Below are positions 48,958-61,647 of a stretch of DNA of 64,000 nucleotides, piece by piece. Made by a program: the position numbers and the translations under genes. This DNA comes from Chiridota heheva. Lineage: Eukaryota; Echinodermata; Holothuroidea; Apodida; Chiridotidae. Position 1 is the first letter of the stretch, and every line of letters begins with the position of its first letter. The DNA lies in the NCBI GenBank assembly GCA_020152595.1, contig JAIGNY010003283.1, positions 308,001 through 372,000 on the forward strand, read 5' to 3'. The notes beneath the pieces were generated by a model, which was not told the origin of the DNA, ran no database searches, and saw only the letters and a list, made by a program, of their open reading frames with translations.

Positions 48958-49543
48958 TTAAAGGGTTTAGTACAGTGGTCAAGCAAATTCATTTTATATG
49001 AAAAGCCTCTTTGACAGAAACAAAATGGTGTAGAAAGCTTAAAAAATATCTTATTCCATTAAGGAGATATTTAAGAATAAAATTTGGTAACATTTGTGTA
49101 GAAACGACTTAAATCGGACTAGTTATGATGTCACATGCCTCAGATTCCTCAGTCTTTATGTATTCTATCATATTTTGTCCTGCCATTTTGTGGCTTAAAA
49201 ACCATGAGATATTCCAGGAAAGTAGTAAAACGGAATCTAGTGAGGGTAAATATAACTTACCACATGAAGAAAGTTTGAGGAAAAATTATGTAGGTAGTAA
49301 AAAAAAGTTAAATAAAATTTCTTTAAAACACATTAACAATTGTTAATAATGTGAGGATAAGGGCACCAACTTTCCATAGTAGACTTACTACACCAGTCAT
49401 TTTTACACAGATAAGACAGAGCTTTAAACTTGAACATCTCCTTAACAGAATAAGATTTTCTAATGCTTTCTTCACCTTTTTGTTTCATTTAAAGAATTCT
49501 TTCATAAAAGATGAACTTGCAGGAGCACTGAACGATCCCTTTA
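48958..49543. mobile_element. Foldback MITE family A copy
   Basis: The left arm starts TTAAAGGGTTTAGTACAGTGG with GTGGTCAAGCAAATTC, and the right arm ends GCACTGAACGATCCCTTTA. The internal block carries GAATCTAGTGAGGGTAAATA, CATGAAGAAAGTTTGAGG and CATTAACAATTGTTAATAATG. It is more diverged than the 25- and 53-kb copies. Non-coding. Confidence 0.9.
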
Positions 49544-50779
49544 TTGTTGGAAATTCTTCATGCATGTATTTTCCTCAAAATTTGCATAATTTCCTCAGTG
49601 TTACAGTGATAGATTTCAGTCTTCTTTTTTTTTTTTCTAGTTCTGGACAATTGACCTCTTGGAAGATACAATCTTTCTTTGTTTGCACAAATTAAGAGAG
49701 CTAAACTCCCACACCCAAAATTCTAGAGGAGGATAAATTTGAGTCATCAACATTTTTGCCCATTGTTCTTTATGCATTCTTGGTCCAAATTAAGAAATGC
49801 ACAACTCAGTAACACAGAACATACATACTCAAATTTATTTTTGCAAACTTGTTTTTGAGCTCAGAATTCCCAAAGATAACTTGCACAAAAGGCTTACACA
49901 TTCATAATATTACTGCCAAAACACATGCAGATTTGTTTTTCTTCAAAGAATAAGTGAAAAGGTATTAAGGACCCCAAATGTAGCAAACTTTTCTGAGAAA
50001 AATTGTAGGAAAGTAGTCAAAAACAACTTTGTAATCCCCTCATTAGGCAATCATCAACATAACCCCCATGGGGGGGGGGGCAACAATGAACTTCTAAGGG
50101 CAGAAAAGCCAACAGACATAAAACCTGAAACAATGCGGTGTAAAGCAGCTAAAATAATTTAATCCAAGTAATTCTGCTTCAAGAATTGAACACTGAACGA
50201 TTTAGTAAGAACAATAATTGGAGACTGATAGCACTCAGACTGATACTGTTGATCAGCATTGACACAGCTGAAAATCCAGTCTTTCGTCACAGCAAGCCCC
50301 TATAGGATTGGTGGTATGGGAGCTGACAAACGCTACTCAAGTATACTTAAAGAGGTTTAATTGCTCTTTCATTGGTTGCTGGAATAGCTCTGAGATGAAA
50401 TAAAACGAGGTCTCCCTGCTCTGATTTATCTACCCCCTTCAGAGTAAGGTACATAGACTTTACTTTTCCCTCAAGCAACTTGATGTAACCGCATCTCCCA
50501 TGTAATTGTATTACAGTAGTTGAAATATCAACATTGAACATTTCTATCACATGCAGTTGTTATTGATTCTTACTCCTTAATATCTAATGGTTTGATAGAA
50601 AGATGCAAATGAGGTAATCAAATTATCACAGTGATTAACTAACTTCTATGAAAGATCGTCTATCAACACACTTTCTGAAGATGTTCCACAAACAAAGATA
50701 TTAAATAGGTCTATTTTACTGACTGGTAAATTATGGAATTTAAGCCATTATTAAATGAAGCATACAGTAAGTGCATTTT
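49544..50779. other. Unassigned DNA, no supported gene
   Basis: A 67-codon minus-strand frame (50347-50550) containing GRCGYIKLLEGKVKS and KGVDKSEQGDLVLFHLRA is moderately protein-like but has no recognised domain or splice context. No gene is called. Confidence 0.4.
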
Positions 50780-50787
50780 CTGGCAAC

Positions 50788-51622
50788 TAGTGCTGTCATG
50801 ACACGTCGATTATCGTAATATCTCTTTTCCTACAACATGAAATATGTTTCTCGCGCAATATCGCGATACCAAAAACTAACGTTCAACTAAGAAATTTTCG
50901 CCTAACTAGGCTAGGCTACTTGTACATTACAATTAATTCTCACGTTACAGTATTAAATCTAATGTCATGTTTAGGCCACTAAAAACGTGCAAAAATACTG
51001 TGAAACATAAAAATTAAAAAACCATTCCACACTGGCACGCTCTGATGTAACTTAGCAAAAAGAACAAAAAATTGGCCCAGAACATGCATGCACCTCAGGC
51101 TCTCACTTCAATGATTCATGGTCACGTTGGCTGAATTATCAAACGTGTGTGTGATGCGTGATGAACATAATAGTCACCAATCATGTCGTCTGCTAGATCT
51201 GTAAATTATTTATTCTTGGTGTTCATCATAAAAGATGTGACGTTTAAAGGAAAGGTATCATCCCATAAATACATTCAGAAGTGAATGCTGCCATGTTGCA
51301 AACTTCCGTTTTTCAATTTCCTCCAATGATCGCGAGAAATCTGCGATGTTATCAATCTCACATCCGCCGGACCGCACATAGGGGCTTCTATTTCTTATCG
51401 ACAACATCACAGATTTCTCGCAATCAATAAGTAAAATTTAAAACCGAGTGACGTTACCATCTCGGCGGTGTTCACTTCTGAATGTTTTTATGGGACAATA
51501 CCTTTCCTTTAACAATGTGTCGTGAGTCAGTTTTCTTGAAAAGTATCGCGGCATACAAATATATCGCAATATTTTTCTCCACGATAATTGATACATAATA
51601 GAGCCATGTTGTGACAGCACTA
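50788..51622. mobile_element. Non-autonomous hAT element with perfect 8-bp target duplication
   Basis: The ends are TAGTGCTGTCATGACA on the left and TGTTGTGACAGCACTA on the right, an 11-bp perfect terminal inverted repeat extended with mismatches. Both are flanked by CTGGCAAC (50780-50787 and 51623-51630). Subterminal TCGATTATCG, AATATCGCGATA and ATATCGCAATATT motifs are typical of hAT ends. Without the nested MITE it is about 570 bp, far too short for a transposase. Confidence 0.93.
51245..51511. mobile_element. Foldback MITE family D nested in the hAT element
   Basis: The left arm TAAAGGAAAGGTATCATCCC, continuing ATAAATACATTCAGAAGTGAA, is matched by the reverse complement of the right arm, and both ends carry TA. 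The arms extend inwards through GCGAGAAATCTGCGATGTTA and GCGAGAAATCTGTGATGTTG, so nearly the whole 267 bp can fold into one hairpin. Its AAAGGA terminus resembles families A and C. Confidence 0.9.
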
Positions 51623-52349
51623 CTGGCAACCAGGTTGAAACCTTGAAACAATGTATCCTTCATTGAAAATGCTGTATAGAATACTGATTATGATAAAGGC
51701 AACTTGTTTATTTGCACTTTCATGATTAAAACTATTTCATATTTTGTTATATTTGTCCATCTTGTACAGTAGGTATATTGCAAATAACCTGTTATCAGAA
51801 ATCAATTTTCCATATGTTAACATTTTAACAATACACAAATTCTCTGTAAATTTCATATCAAGAAGCTTCTAAACTATACCCTGTAAATATCAAACAGTGA
51901 TGAATTTATTGCTTTTTAGGGCAATTCTAGTATTCCATCATGCATATCTACAATCATCACAGACATATCATTTTGTTCTCTGCACTTAAATATAACCCAT
52001 ATATAGATAGCACTGCTCAGAATCTCAATGTTTTTATATGAAATTTAAAATTTCATCATTCAAGTAACTGCATGTGCATGTATTGCTTTACCTGCAAAAT
52101 GCCCGAGGCTCAGTTCTAATTACTATGGCTCATATCAAAGCACTCGCATGGTTACCTTGCTTTCTTCTAACTATTTTCGGCTCCATCATGGACATTAACT
52201 TGCTTACATTCCAGAGAGTCATATGACAAGTACGGGCAGAAGTGGATGTTTATGGACTCCAGTTTAAATTTTAGTCTGGATGCATGATATTTCAGGCATC
52301 CATAAATATTACAATGAATTTATTTCTCATCTAGGAGCTGCCATTTAAT

Positions 52350-52717
52350 CAGACCCTAGCTTTGCTTTTTCACAGGGGCCCACCCCTCAGTGGACCCTTT
52401 TTTTCTTTTTTTTTTATAATTTTATTATCTTATTAATGAACCTCTTAAATAAATACTTTACATGGATAAGAACACAGAATGATAGCATAGTCCGCAATTG
52501 TCCTGTTTGGCTAATAACTGGTCCTTATCAATCAGAATAGTTTCATTCTGGGGCATCATTTAGCTAAAATCCCACAGCTTCTTCATCTGGGGCTTGATCT
52601 TAAGAGGCACTTTTGACTCCAAACCGAAAAGACATATAGCTTCGCACGCGCATGAATGTGCCATGCCCCTCAACAAGCCTAGCACCCTGCCATTTTTAAA
52701 TCAAGCTAGGGGGTCTG
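52350..52717. mobile_element. MITE family B, second copy
   Basis: Starts CAGACCCTAGCTTTGCTTTT and ends AAGCTAGGGGGTCTG. Shares the interior blocks of the 47.7-kb copy in the same order, including ACTCCAAACCGAAAAGACA and CCCCTCAACAAG. No matching target duplication is seen. It ends about 10 bp before the next foldback element. Confidence 0.87.
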
Positions 52718-52727
52718 TTGAACCTAC

Positions 52728-53302
52728 TTAATGAATTAGTTCAGAGGTCAAGCATGTCCATCTTACATGAAAGAGGACTTTAAAAGAAACAAAATGGTGA
52801 ATAAAGCATTGCAAAATCTTATTCCGTTAAGGAGATATTCAAGTTTAAAGTTTGGTATCATTTCTGTAGAAATGACTGAAATCAAACTAGTTGTGATGTC
52901 ACAGCCTCAGATTCTTATAAGTCTTTATGTATTTTACAGAAAGTTTATTTAATTTTTTCACTATTTACATTATTTTTCCTCAACTTTCTTTAGATGGTAT
53001 ATTATAAATACCCTTCCTAGATTCAGTTTTTGAACTTTTTTGACATATCCCATAGATTTTAAGCTACAAAATTGCAGGACAAACAAAATATGATAAAATA
53101 CATAAAGACTTTGAGGAATCTAAGGCTATAACATCACAAGTAGTCTGAATTCAATTGTTTCTACCCAATGATACCAAACTTGAAACTCAAATATCTTCCT
53201 TAACAGGATAAGATTTTTGAATGTTTTCTTCACCATTTTGTTTCTTTTGAAGTCCTCTTCAATAAAAGATAAACATGCTTGACCACTGAACTAATCATTC
53301 AA
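52728..53302. mobile_element. Foldback MITE family A, well-preserved copy
   Basis: Left arm TTAATGAATTAGTTCAGAGG through GTTGTGATGTCACAGCCTCAG, right arm ending TTGACCACTGAACTAATCATTC. The internal segment (CCTCAACTTTCTTTAG, AATACCCTTCCTAGATTCAG) is inverted relative to the 24.9-kb copy, as expected for a two-armed element inserted in either orientation. Non-coding. Confidence 0.93.
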
Positions 53303-53798
53303 TATTAGTAAAGTTGCAGATGACAGATGCTTTGATCTTAATTCAATAATATAGAGAAAGATAACTTGATGAATTGTAAACCTTTTCTGAAACAAATGGT
53401 TAGGTACAGCTCATAAATTAACAATCAAAGAGGAGAGCTCATCTAGAGAAAACTGTTTTCAATCCTGCTGGTAACTGTGCTACATAATAGTAATGTCCCT
53501 TCCGTGGCGGTTCTTGATTGGCTAATTAATTAATGTGCAAATATTTAGACCAATCAAAAGTGTTAAATTATATTGCACATTTCTGTCTAACTGGCCTTTG
53601 AACATTATTAACAGGCCCAGACCCATGTTTTCATTTTAAGGGAAAATAATTGAGGTGGCAAAATATGTAAATTGATTTGACATTTATTATTCATAAAAGA
53701 TGCCACTAAGAAGTATTTCTTACGAATCAAAATGATTTTAAAGTGTTCTATAACAGATACAGCACCCTTTTCTGAACCTTACAAAACAGAAACCAATT
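53303..53798. other. Unassigned DNA
   Basis: No recognised gene or repeat. Two CCAAT-type motifs (TTGATTGGC and ACCAATCAAA) lie at about 53510-53555. Confidence 0.45.
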
Positions 53799-54060
53799 AC
53801 GACGACGAGCAAAACACAATTACAATGACGGGGTCGTCGCCTGCGTATTCGGTTATGATAGTAACAATGCTATCACGAAACGCTTGATACGACCCGGCAA
53901 GAACACAGGTACGACGCACGGACAGACATAACATCAACAACCAAGTCAATGTCCACAGCCTTTGATGACCAGTTGTGGTGCACTGGCGTGTCTACCCAAC
54001 CCAGGCTTGAACCCAGGGCCTCGTGGTCTGTAGACAGGTATAATAACCGCTACACCACAG
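53799..54060 (-). mobile_element. tRNA-derived SINE, near full-length copy
   Basis: Reverse complement of the 15720-15983 family: head TGTGGTGTAGCGGTTATTAT, B-box-like GGTTCAAGCCTGG, then GTGGACATTGACTTGGTTGT, TTTCGTGATAGCATTGTTAC and GCAGGCGACGACCCCGTC, ending TCGTCGTCGT. It matches the other copy end to end with scattered substitutions. Confidence 0.88.
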
Positions 54061-54894
54061 AAGGTAAATAAGAAACCAATTAACATTGCTTGATGCTTAA
54101 AATGGTTCCAAAGTGAATACAGCTCTAGAAACAGCAATAACAATTTGTACAAAAAGAGCAAAATGTATGGAGAAGATTAACATTCCTCCTGCCTCTTTAA
54201 TCACATCCACAAACACGCCACAGTAAACAAACTGGACAGAAGGAAACACGCTGTGACTTCAGGGGCAAACAACCAATCCTGTCATGTCTTTGTATCTTTA
54301 GTCCAATGGAGATTTCAACAATCACAGACATCTTTATCAACAAAGCCCAGCAGACAACAGCCTCAACTTGAAAACTCATCTACAAAGCTTAAAATCATAT
54401 GCAGAGGCACATTTTATTTGCTCTGAGAGCTAATCCTATGTTATAATATAAAAAAGATTATCTTCGTGGTCAGACATCTGAAACATCTTGTTTGATAATA
54501 GAGCACAATTGGACTAGCAAAGAACTACTTAAATCATTTTATAATTGAGGACATTTTACTCAAAATGACTGGTGCACAAAGTCTATTTAACAAGAGTGAT
54601 ATTAGCCATGTACTCCCTTTCCTAAAAATTGTTATGTATCCTTAAACAGTTGATTTAACTACTATTCACGATTTAAATTATACTTTAACATTTCTTCACT
54701 TACTTCCAGGTTCTGTCCAACTTGTCGGCAACAATTATGCACTGATTTTGTGCAGAGAACTACAAAATGTGTTTAATTTGAATATTTTGTATGAGATTTC
54801 TGAATATTTCCTGAGCAATTTTGTTCCTCCTGTAATTTTTTATCACTTTTAATAAAAAAGACTGACAACCACACTTATCAATAATGTAATTTTC
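54061..54894. other. Unassigned DNA, no supported gene
   Basis: Nothing beyond short chance open frames. Confidence 0.5.
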
Positions 54895-55250
54895 ACACAG
54901 GGATCCCCCAAAGATATTCAATTTCTGATGTTACCACCAAAACAAACCTGATGATACCCAAGCATCTTAGCCAAAGACTTTATGTCAAGCAAAACAACTG
55001 CAAAGCTAGTATAATCTGGAGAAACCCTTCCTTAACAACCCCAACATTTCCACAAATCTGTACAAATACAACCAGGATCTCAAAGACCCTCAATTTGTGA
55101 TGTCAGAAAGTTACCATATGATCCTTTTAATCAAAATAAACCTTTATCCATACATCTTAGCCATGAACTTTTTCAAGCAATCAGAACAAAGGTTTTGTCA
55201 GTGGTTCCAATGTTTTTTTCTCTCTTTTCATTAGCTGGGTGATTTGCAAA
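54895..55250. repeat. About 180-bp tandem duplication flanking the satellite
   Basis: Units share GGATC-CAAAGA-ATTCAATTT-TGATGT, CATCTTAGCCA, AACTTT-TCAAGCAA and related blocks. The intervening CTGGAGAAACCCTTCCTTAAC with CATTTCCACAAATCT recurs to the right of the satellite at about 56820-56880, so the array is bracketed by related sequence. Confidence 0.7.
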
Positions 55251-55264
55251 ATTTGAATTAAATG

Positions 55265-56697
55265 TCATGTCATTGCATAGGCCTCATCAATCTGAAATAT
55301 TTGTTCCATAATATTTATTCATAAGCCACACCCACCATGCAGATCAATAAAAATGTTGACATTATTAGCATTTTGCACAATAACTAACAATATTATCAAC
55401 AAAGTATGATGCAAAAACAATGACATGTTTATTTTATTTCAAGAATTTTTCAGTAAGCCCCGCCTACTCATTAATATTCATGACATCACTACCACAAAAT
55501 TATAACATATGTACATGATATAGCATAAACCTGATATATCATTCATGAGATACAGTATGTTTACATCATTTAGGACATTCACATTAGGCCATGCCCACCA
55601 TGCATATCATAAGCATGTACACAATAACCAACAAAATTATAATACCCAATATAACACAAAACGGACATACAGTACAGTTGCTCATTTATCACTTTTTCAA
55701 AATGTTCACTTTAAGCCGCGCCCACTTATTAATATGCATGACATCACCACCAAAAACAAATAGGCACAACTATGGACCATGGGTTATCTGTGTACCAAAT
55801 ATGACAAGAATCCAGTTTACCATTCTTGAAATACCATGTTTACAAGCTCTATTCAGCAAAATCATATAAAGCCCTGCCTACTATGAATATAATCAAAATT
55901 CAACATTTTGAAAATCCTGAACATGGACACACCAGCTAACATCATAATTATCCCAAATATGAAAGAAAACATATGCGGTTAAAATATAAACATTTCAAGA
56001 TTTTTACATTAAGCTTCGTCTACTCATTAATATGCATAATATCACCACCGAAAACAATGTCACTTCTACAGACCACAGGCTATCTGCGTACCAACAGGAA
56101 TCCAATTTACCATTCTTTACAAGTTCTGTTCAGCAAAATCATATTAAGCCCCGCCCACTACGCAAATTAATAAAATTCTATGTTTTTACATCATGAATAT
56201 GTAAACACAAGCTAACAGCTAACATCATATTTATACCAAATATGAAATAAAACAGATATGTGGTTGTTAAAATATAAACATTTCAAGATTTTTACATTAA
56301 GCCCTACCACAATAGGCCACATCTACAGACCATGGGCTATTTGAGTACATGAATCCAGTTTACAGTTCTTGAGATACTGTGTTTGCAAGTTTTCAGCAAA
56401 ATTATATCAAGCCCTGCCCACTTTGCATATTAATGTAATTCAATGTTTCTACATCATGATCATAGACACGTCAGCTAACATCATAACTATACCAAATATA
56501 AAAAACTGACACACGGCTGCTAAAATCTGAACATTTCAAGATTTTTGCATTAAGCCCCACCTACTCCTGAATATGCATGACATCACTATCAAAATTAATA
56601 GGGCACATCTACAGACCATGGGCTATAAGTGCACCACATATAACACGAATTTAATGTAACGTTCTTGAGATATTGTGTTTATGAGCTGGCCGTCACA
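55265..56697. repeat. Dimeric satellite array, monomers about 135-150 bp
   Basis: Two alternating monomer types are seen. Type B (AAGCCCCGCCTACTCATTAA then TATGCATGACATCAC) occurs near 55452, 55712, 56007, 56295 and 56545. Type A (AAGCCCTGCCCACTATGCAT then ATTAAT) occurs near 55318, 55583, 55865, 56143 and 56405. This gives a higher-order repeat of about 250-295 bp. All units point the same way and the array runs directly into (CATA)n. The same family occurs at 28.0-28.4 kb. Confidence 0.9.
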
Positions 56698-56762
56698 AAC
56701 ATACATACACACATATATACATGCATACATACATACATACACATACATACACACACATACCA
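56698..56762. repeat. (CATA)n / (CACA) microsatellite tail of the satellite
   Basis: CATA, CACA and ATAC repeats directly follow GAGCTGGCCGTCACAAA at the end of the array. Confidence 0.92.
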
Positions 56763-59363
56763 TCATGACCACATAGATTCCTGATGCTATTGCAGCAGAA
56801 TCAAATAACAAAAAAACAAAAATTATAATCCTGAGAAACCTTCCTTCACACAACCCAAAATTTCTACAAATACAACCAAAGGTGATGCATTTCACCACAT
56901 CACAGCGATCACACATTGCTCCAAAGACTAATATATACACAGAGCATCCATCAACAATTACACTTGACGACTCATTTCAAACTTTTCTATAACAAATGAA
57001 CAAAGCAATAAATGGACTGCAGCATCAATTTGCCAAATCTTCTCCTAGATGTGGCGTAACTTAAAACCCCTGCAGTAACATTCATGCCTCATTTTTTATC
57101 GCAGTGTTTGATCCTTCAAAATTGTGTCAACTGGGAAATGTGGGACGGATGATTCAGACCCAATTTTCCCTTCTATGAATAATGATTTTCAACCCATAAA
57201 CAAATTGACTGAAAACGAATGCGAAATATTTGGGCCACGAGAACTATCTAGTCGTGTTTCGTTATATATCATCAATGCTAATCATTTTTGATAGTCGAAC
57301 AAATCAAGGTAAAATATTCCTACCTGCTTAATGATAAGCAAAGAATCTACGGACCAATCGCTGGCCAACCGTATAGGTACGATGCGAAAGGAAAGTGCGA
57401 TTTAATAGGACGATGCCTATCAATTACTCTATCCCTCGGGAATGCAAAAAATAGGCAGAGCAAACCAAGAACAAAGGAATTACATCAATCATGAACACTT
57501 GATGGGTAAAGAGGTTAGGGCGGGAACTAGAAGTGGTGGAATAATTAAACTCGCCACTGAGAAGACTGCTATAAGGAAAAAGATACACTTGATTTTTCAA
57601 AGGTAAATGACCTTCTTAAGCGTTAAATTCCTTATCAGTTTTCGATTGACCAATTTGAAAGTGATTCATGTAATAAGAGGTCCCACTGAAACAGCAGGAT
57701 TAATATAAGTAGAAGATAACATCTAGATTGGTAGGCTGTCAGGCATCACATTAACTTTTTTTTCATGGAAGATTTATTTTTCCTTATTTTATGCTAAAGA
57801 TTATATAATTGGTGGATGTACATGAGTCATTCTTTCTTATCATATGCCAATCACCTTGAGTACATACTTAAATACAAGTCTTACTGTTAGTGTAACATTT
57901 TTTTTTTATCTTTAAACGAGCCATGTATTAGAATAATTCTAATTTGAATTATTTTGATAAGCACAAAGTGGGCAATGGATAGATTTGTTCTATTTTAGCA
58001 GTAATTCCTGGTGGACTTGTCCCTCCCACTTTCAGGCACATGGCTTTTAAAATCCCACCCCCACCCTCTCCCAGTGGAAGAAAAGTATGGCCCCATGTCC
58101 CCCACTTTATGAAGGAAAATTACAGCCTTGGTTTTAAGTACCAAGGTAACGGAAACCAATGGCAACTTTGGCGCACATGCAGTAAATAAGATTGTGTGTT
58201 CGTTGTTCCGATATGATCATTTTATCTCAAAACACAACTGATATAAGAATCATGCTTTGTTGGATGCATTAACCAACTGTTTTTGGAGCCTGGATTATGA
58301 AACCTACATGGAGCCTGAGTTGGTTAGTATTCAGACAATACTGTTTGCTGTAACATATAAGAAGGGGTAGAGATTACTGGTGCTGTAATCGTTATCATCA
58401 ATACTTAACCTCTATTTACTCTCTAACATGTTATTTAACTGATCAGTGGTCTTGTTTTGCATTAATGCTGAAACCAGAACATCAATGATGTAATAGCTCA
58501 ACATATCTGTTGAGGCAGCTAGGTTATGATTGATAGTGGCACACTAGAAGGGCTGTGCATATTCGTTTAATAGCCTAAATATTTTAACGGCATGGATCCG
58601 CCCCTCCCCCTCCCCAAGAAAATTAAAAATCAGGACCTCGAAAGTGTTGAAAAAAACCTCCCAAATTTTTTGCGGAACTGGTTCTATCCTACAATAACGA
58701 ACCACATAACTATCACGATGGCCCTCCCAAAAATAAGCAAAGATTATCACAAAACTTGAGTAGGGGCTTCATAATAAGTCTTTAAATTACCCATAAGGCT
58801 TAAAAAATAATGATCCATGGTTTGGAACCCACTTTAAACAGACCTTGAAAAAACATACCAACAAGTAAATTTGCCATGACTTGCAAGCATTTAAATGTTT
58901 TCAGCACTTATGACTGTGCCATAAAAGATTTCTAAAGTGTACCACCCTGTGACCCTCAACTAGCTATATCGTACAAAAAATATTTTAACTCATTCCTATT
59001 CCCAACTGTACTGTATTTGATACAATCCTCTTGGAAATGGTGTTGACCGTTCTTTGCAAACCCACGCTAAAATCTTGGCAACTTTGAAACATTTTTGTTC
59101 GTTTATTTCGCAATCTTTTTTTTCATTTTTTTTCGCAATTTATTTTTGACTCATCAGGTAAACTGCATTTATTTGTGGTGAAAATAACAATCAAATCTTT
59201 CTTGTCTGTGAATTTTTGGGTCAGTTTTACAGCTTGTAAAACAGGCATTAACCTAATGCAGATTGGCCTGTTGACTTGATAATCGGGCCTAAGCCTCCAC
59301 ATCAAGTAGCTCTTCAAATTCGGCGAATCAAAGCCAAATATAGCCCCATTCATAGCTAATTAG
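56763..59363. other. Unassigned DNA with a CpG-richer patch
   Basis: No gene is supported. From about 57230 to 57545 CpG is more frequent than in the surroundings, with a CCAAT-type motif (GGACCAATCGCTGGCC near 57352); see findings. The rest is AT-rich. Confidence 0.4.
59356..59363. repeat. Left target-site duplication CTAATTAG
   Basis: Identical to 63620-63627 on the other side of the 4.26-kb element. The octamer is itself palindromic. Confidence 0.8.
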
Positions 59364-60074
59364 TAAGCTTAGGCGGTATTGCTTGTTGTGCAACCGGTAT
59401 ATCAGCAGGAAAATACTGAAAATACCAGTATCCAAATTTATATAAAAATAAGTTTTTTTGAATTTATATATACAGATGTACCAAAAACTGTTGAATTTAT
59501 TGTTGAATATCAATGTAGTATTTCTGTAATATTCTAAAGAAGTTTGTAATAAAAATCATTCATTTTACTAATCATTTTGTCAGTGTTTTTATTTTCCGAT
59601 CGCTAGTTGCAATATAAGAACATAAAAACAACATACACATGCCATTTATTCATATATAAGACGTTACGAAAATGTAACACACTAGGCTTACTTTTCAACT
59701 TACTTCAAACTTCAACATCCTCAGCGGAATCCATGATAAAAACATTCCATTAATCCATGTTTAATTTTTACACTTATCAACCTAAAAAAACAATGATATT
59801 CCTACATAAAAAGTTACATTTGTCCTTTATAACCCTGCTCTAATACTTCCAAAAATTAACAATAAAATTTAACGAGCCATTTCACAACTGCACAATCATT
59901 TTATTTGTTTACAACCTGACAGCGGACGGAAAATCAAACCCACAATTTAATTAGACAGTATCAATGGTAGCCCACAGTAAATTGATAGTGACAATGCAGA
60001 GTGTACCGCGGAAATTTACGATCAATATTTATTTTCAGTAAGTTCAACAAAAAATTACAACTTGAAAAGTAAGG

Positions 60075-60145
60075 AACCATGGCCCCAACGCAACGTGCTT
60101 CACCACTATCGGGGTGGGCGCGCGCAGCTATTTTTTATAAATGAT
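60075..60145 (+). other. Short CpG-rich patch with a 21-codon frame
   Basis: Within the hAT-like element, GGAACCATGGCCCCAACG starts a 21-codon frame through a CGGGGTGGGCGCGCGCAGC stretch. The start context is good, but the frame is too short to call a gene and no splice donor is evident. Confidence 0.25.
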
Positions 60146-61059
60146 AGTGAAAATTGAATGAATTAATATAAACTTAAACTAAAATGATAAGCGAAATAAA
60201 AAGGATCAGCGAATTAAAAAATAAGCAAGATTAAGTTACTGAGATTTCCATGTTTTATTCCGAAATATATAGTATTCCAAACAGTCGGGTAAAATTACAA
60301 CTCCTGAAATATGTCTACAAAAATATTAAAAAACGTCAAAAACTTTGTAATATGTAGTTCCATATACAGTAAAAGTGAAACACGAAAGAAAAGTTTAGAA
60401 AAAAAAAAAAAATGAGAACAAATACAATTCTGAACTAAGCCCTCTTCGCTCAGTGTTTGTAACACAGACTTCCATTGTTGAGAAGACATCAAAATTTATT
60501 TCCGAAAGTTTGAAAAAGTCAGCGACGCAAGTAAACAGAAAGAAACATACATGTTGCTCCCAGTCCTACTATAAGCCCAGGTGCAGAATAATTATTTCTT
60601 TAGAAAATAGATCATGCAAAAATGTCTTTCCTTCCAACAGAAATATTATCATTCTTACCTGAAACTTACAACATTAACTCTTAACATTAATCTCTCTAAA
60701 ACACATACCGCAAAACACAGTAAACTTATAAAGAATTAAAAATAATGCCTCTGCCCCATTCTCAGGCACCTTTGACAGATTTGTTTACAAATTGACACAG
60801 CTGCGTCTGGACTTTGTGCTAGCGTAGTCCAATTAATTAATTAAGATTGGCACATTGGCACATACAAAGGTATATGCCCTCTCCCGATTTTCATGCATTT
60901 TGTCTTCCAAATGTTTGAAGTCTAAAGACATAAACTTGAGTTTGGTGGTTATGGGTAAGAGACAGGAAATCACAGTGGTTAAACTTGATTTGGAAGGGTA
61001 CTCTAGAGTGATTCTTTCTTCATATACATGTTTATTTTAATATTACCAGGCTATCAAAT

Positions 61060-61460
61060 TTAGGATGACAAGATAATTTGGTAGATTATCTTGTTCCCTC
61101 TCCAATTTTCTTTAATTTCTCCACAAAAATGAAAGTAATACAACAGCAAGAATGGGGCTGGATAATTTGGGGTGGAAGCATTCTTTTTATAAATGAAAAC
61201 ATAATTTTGTAGATCATATTGTCCCTTCCCCCACCCCCCCCCTCCCCCCAATTTTCCTAAATTTCTCCACAAAAATGGAAGTATTATGAATAGGATGGAT
61301 GGGGTGGTGGCAAGTTCTTTGCAAGGATCTCCCCTGTTTGCAGGTTTCAAATGGCAAATTGGAGCCAAATCATTGAATTTGAGGTGGGGGAATTCTTCTT
61401 ATTGTGAAAACATATTTGGTTTATGATATTGTCCCCTCCCCCCCTCCCTCCCTATTTTCA
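61060..61460. repeat. Three diverged copies of a C-rich unit
   Basis: The block containing GATNATNTTGTCCCCTCCCC, then CAATTTTC and TTTCTCCACAAAAATGNAAG, recurs at about 61085, 61210 and 61430. Associated sequences include TTTGGGGTGGAAGCATTCTT and GAGGTGGGGGAATTCTTCTT. Local tandem amplification is likely. Confidence 0.7.
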
Positions 61461-61647
61461 TGATTTGTTTCCCCAAATGAAGTCTAAGGCAATGCTTCCA
61501 TCCTCCCTCTCCCGTACTCAGTACATTTCCTCAGATTTCTCACATCACAAAATGCTAGATGTCCACTCCCCCTCCCAGTTAGAGGGTTTTGATGATTGTT
61601 GTCTTTTTTGTATTGCTTTCCTCCATTTTGAATGTTTACACAACAGT

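Noticed and set aside
55264-56940. Cys-rich minus-strand frame near 56623-56940 as a gene
   Set aside because: It lies across the satellite end, a microsatellite and sequence that recurs at 55.0 kb, so it is repeat-derived.
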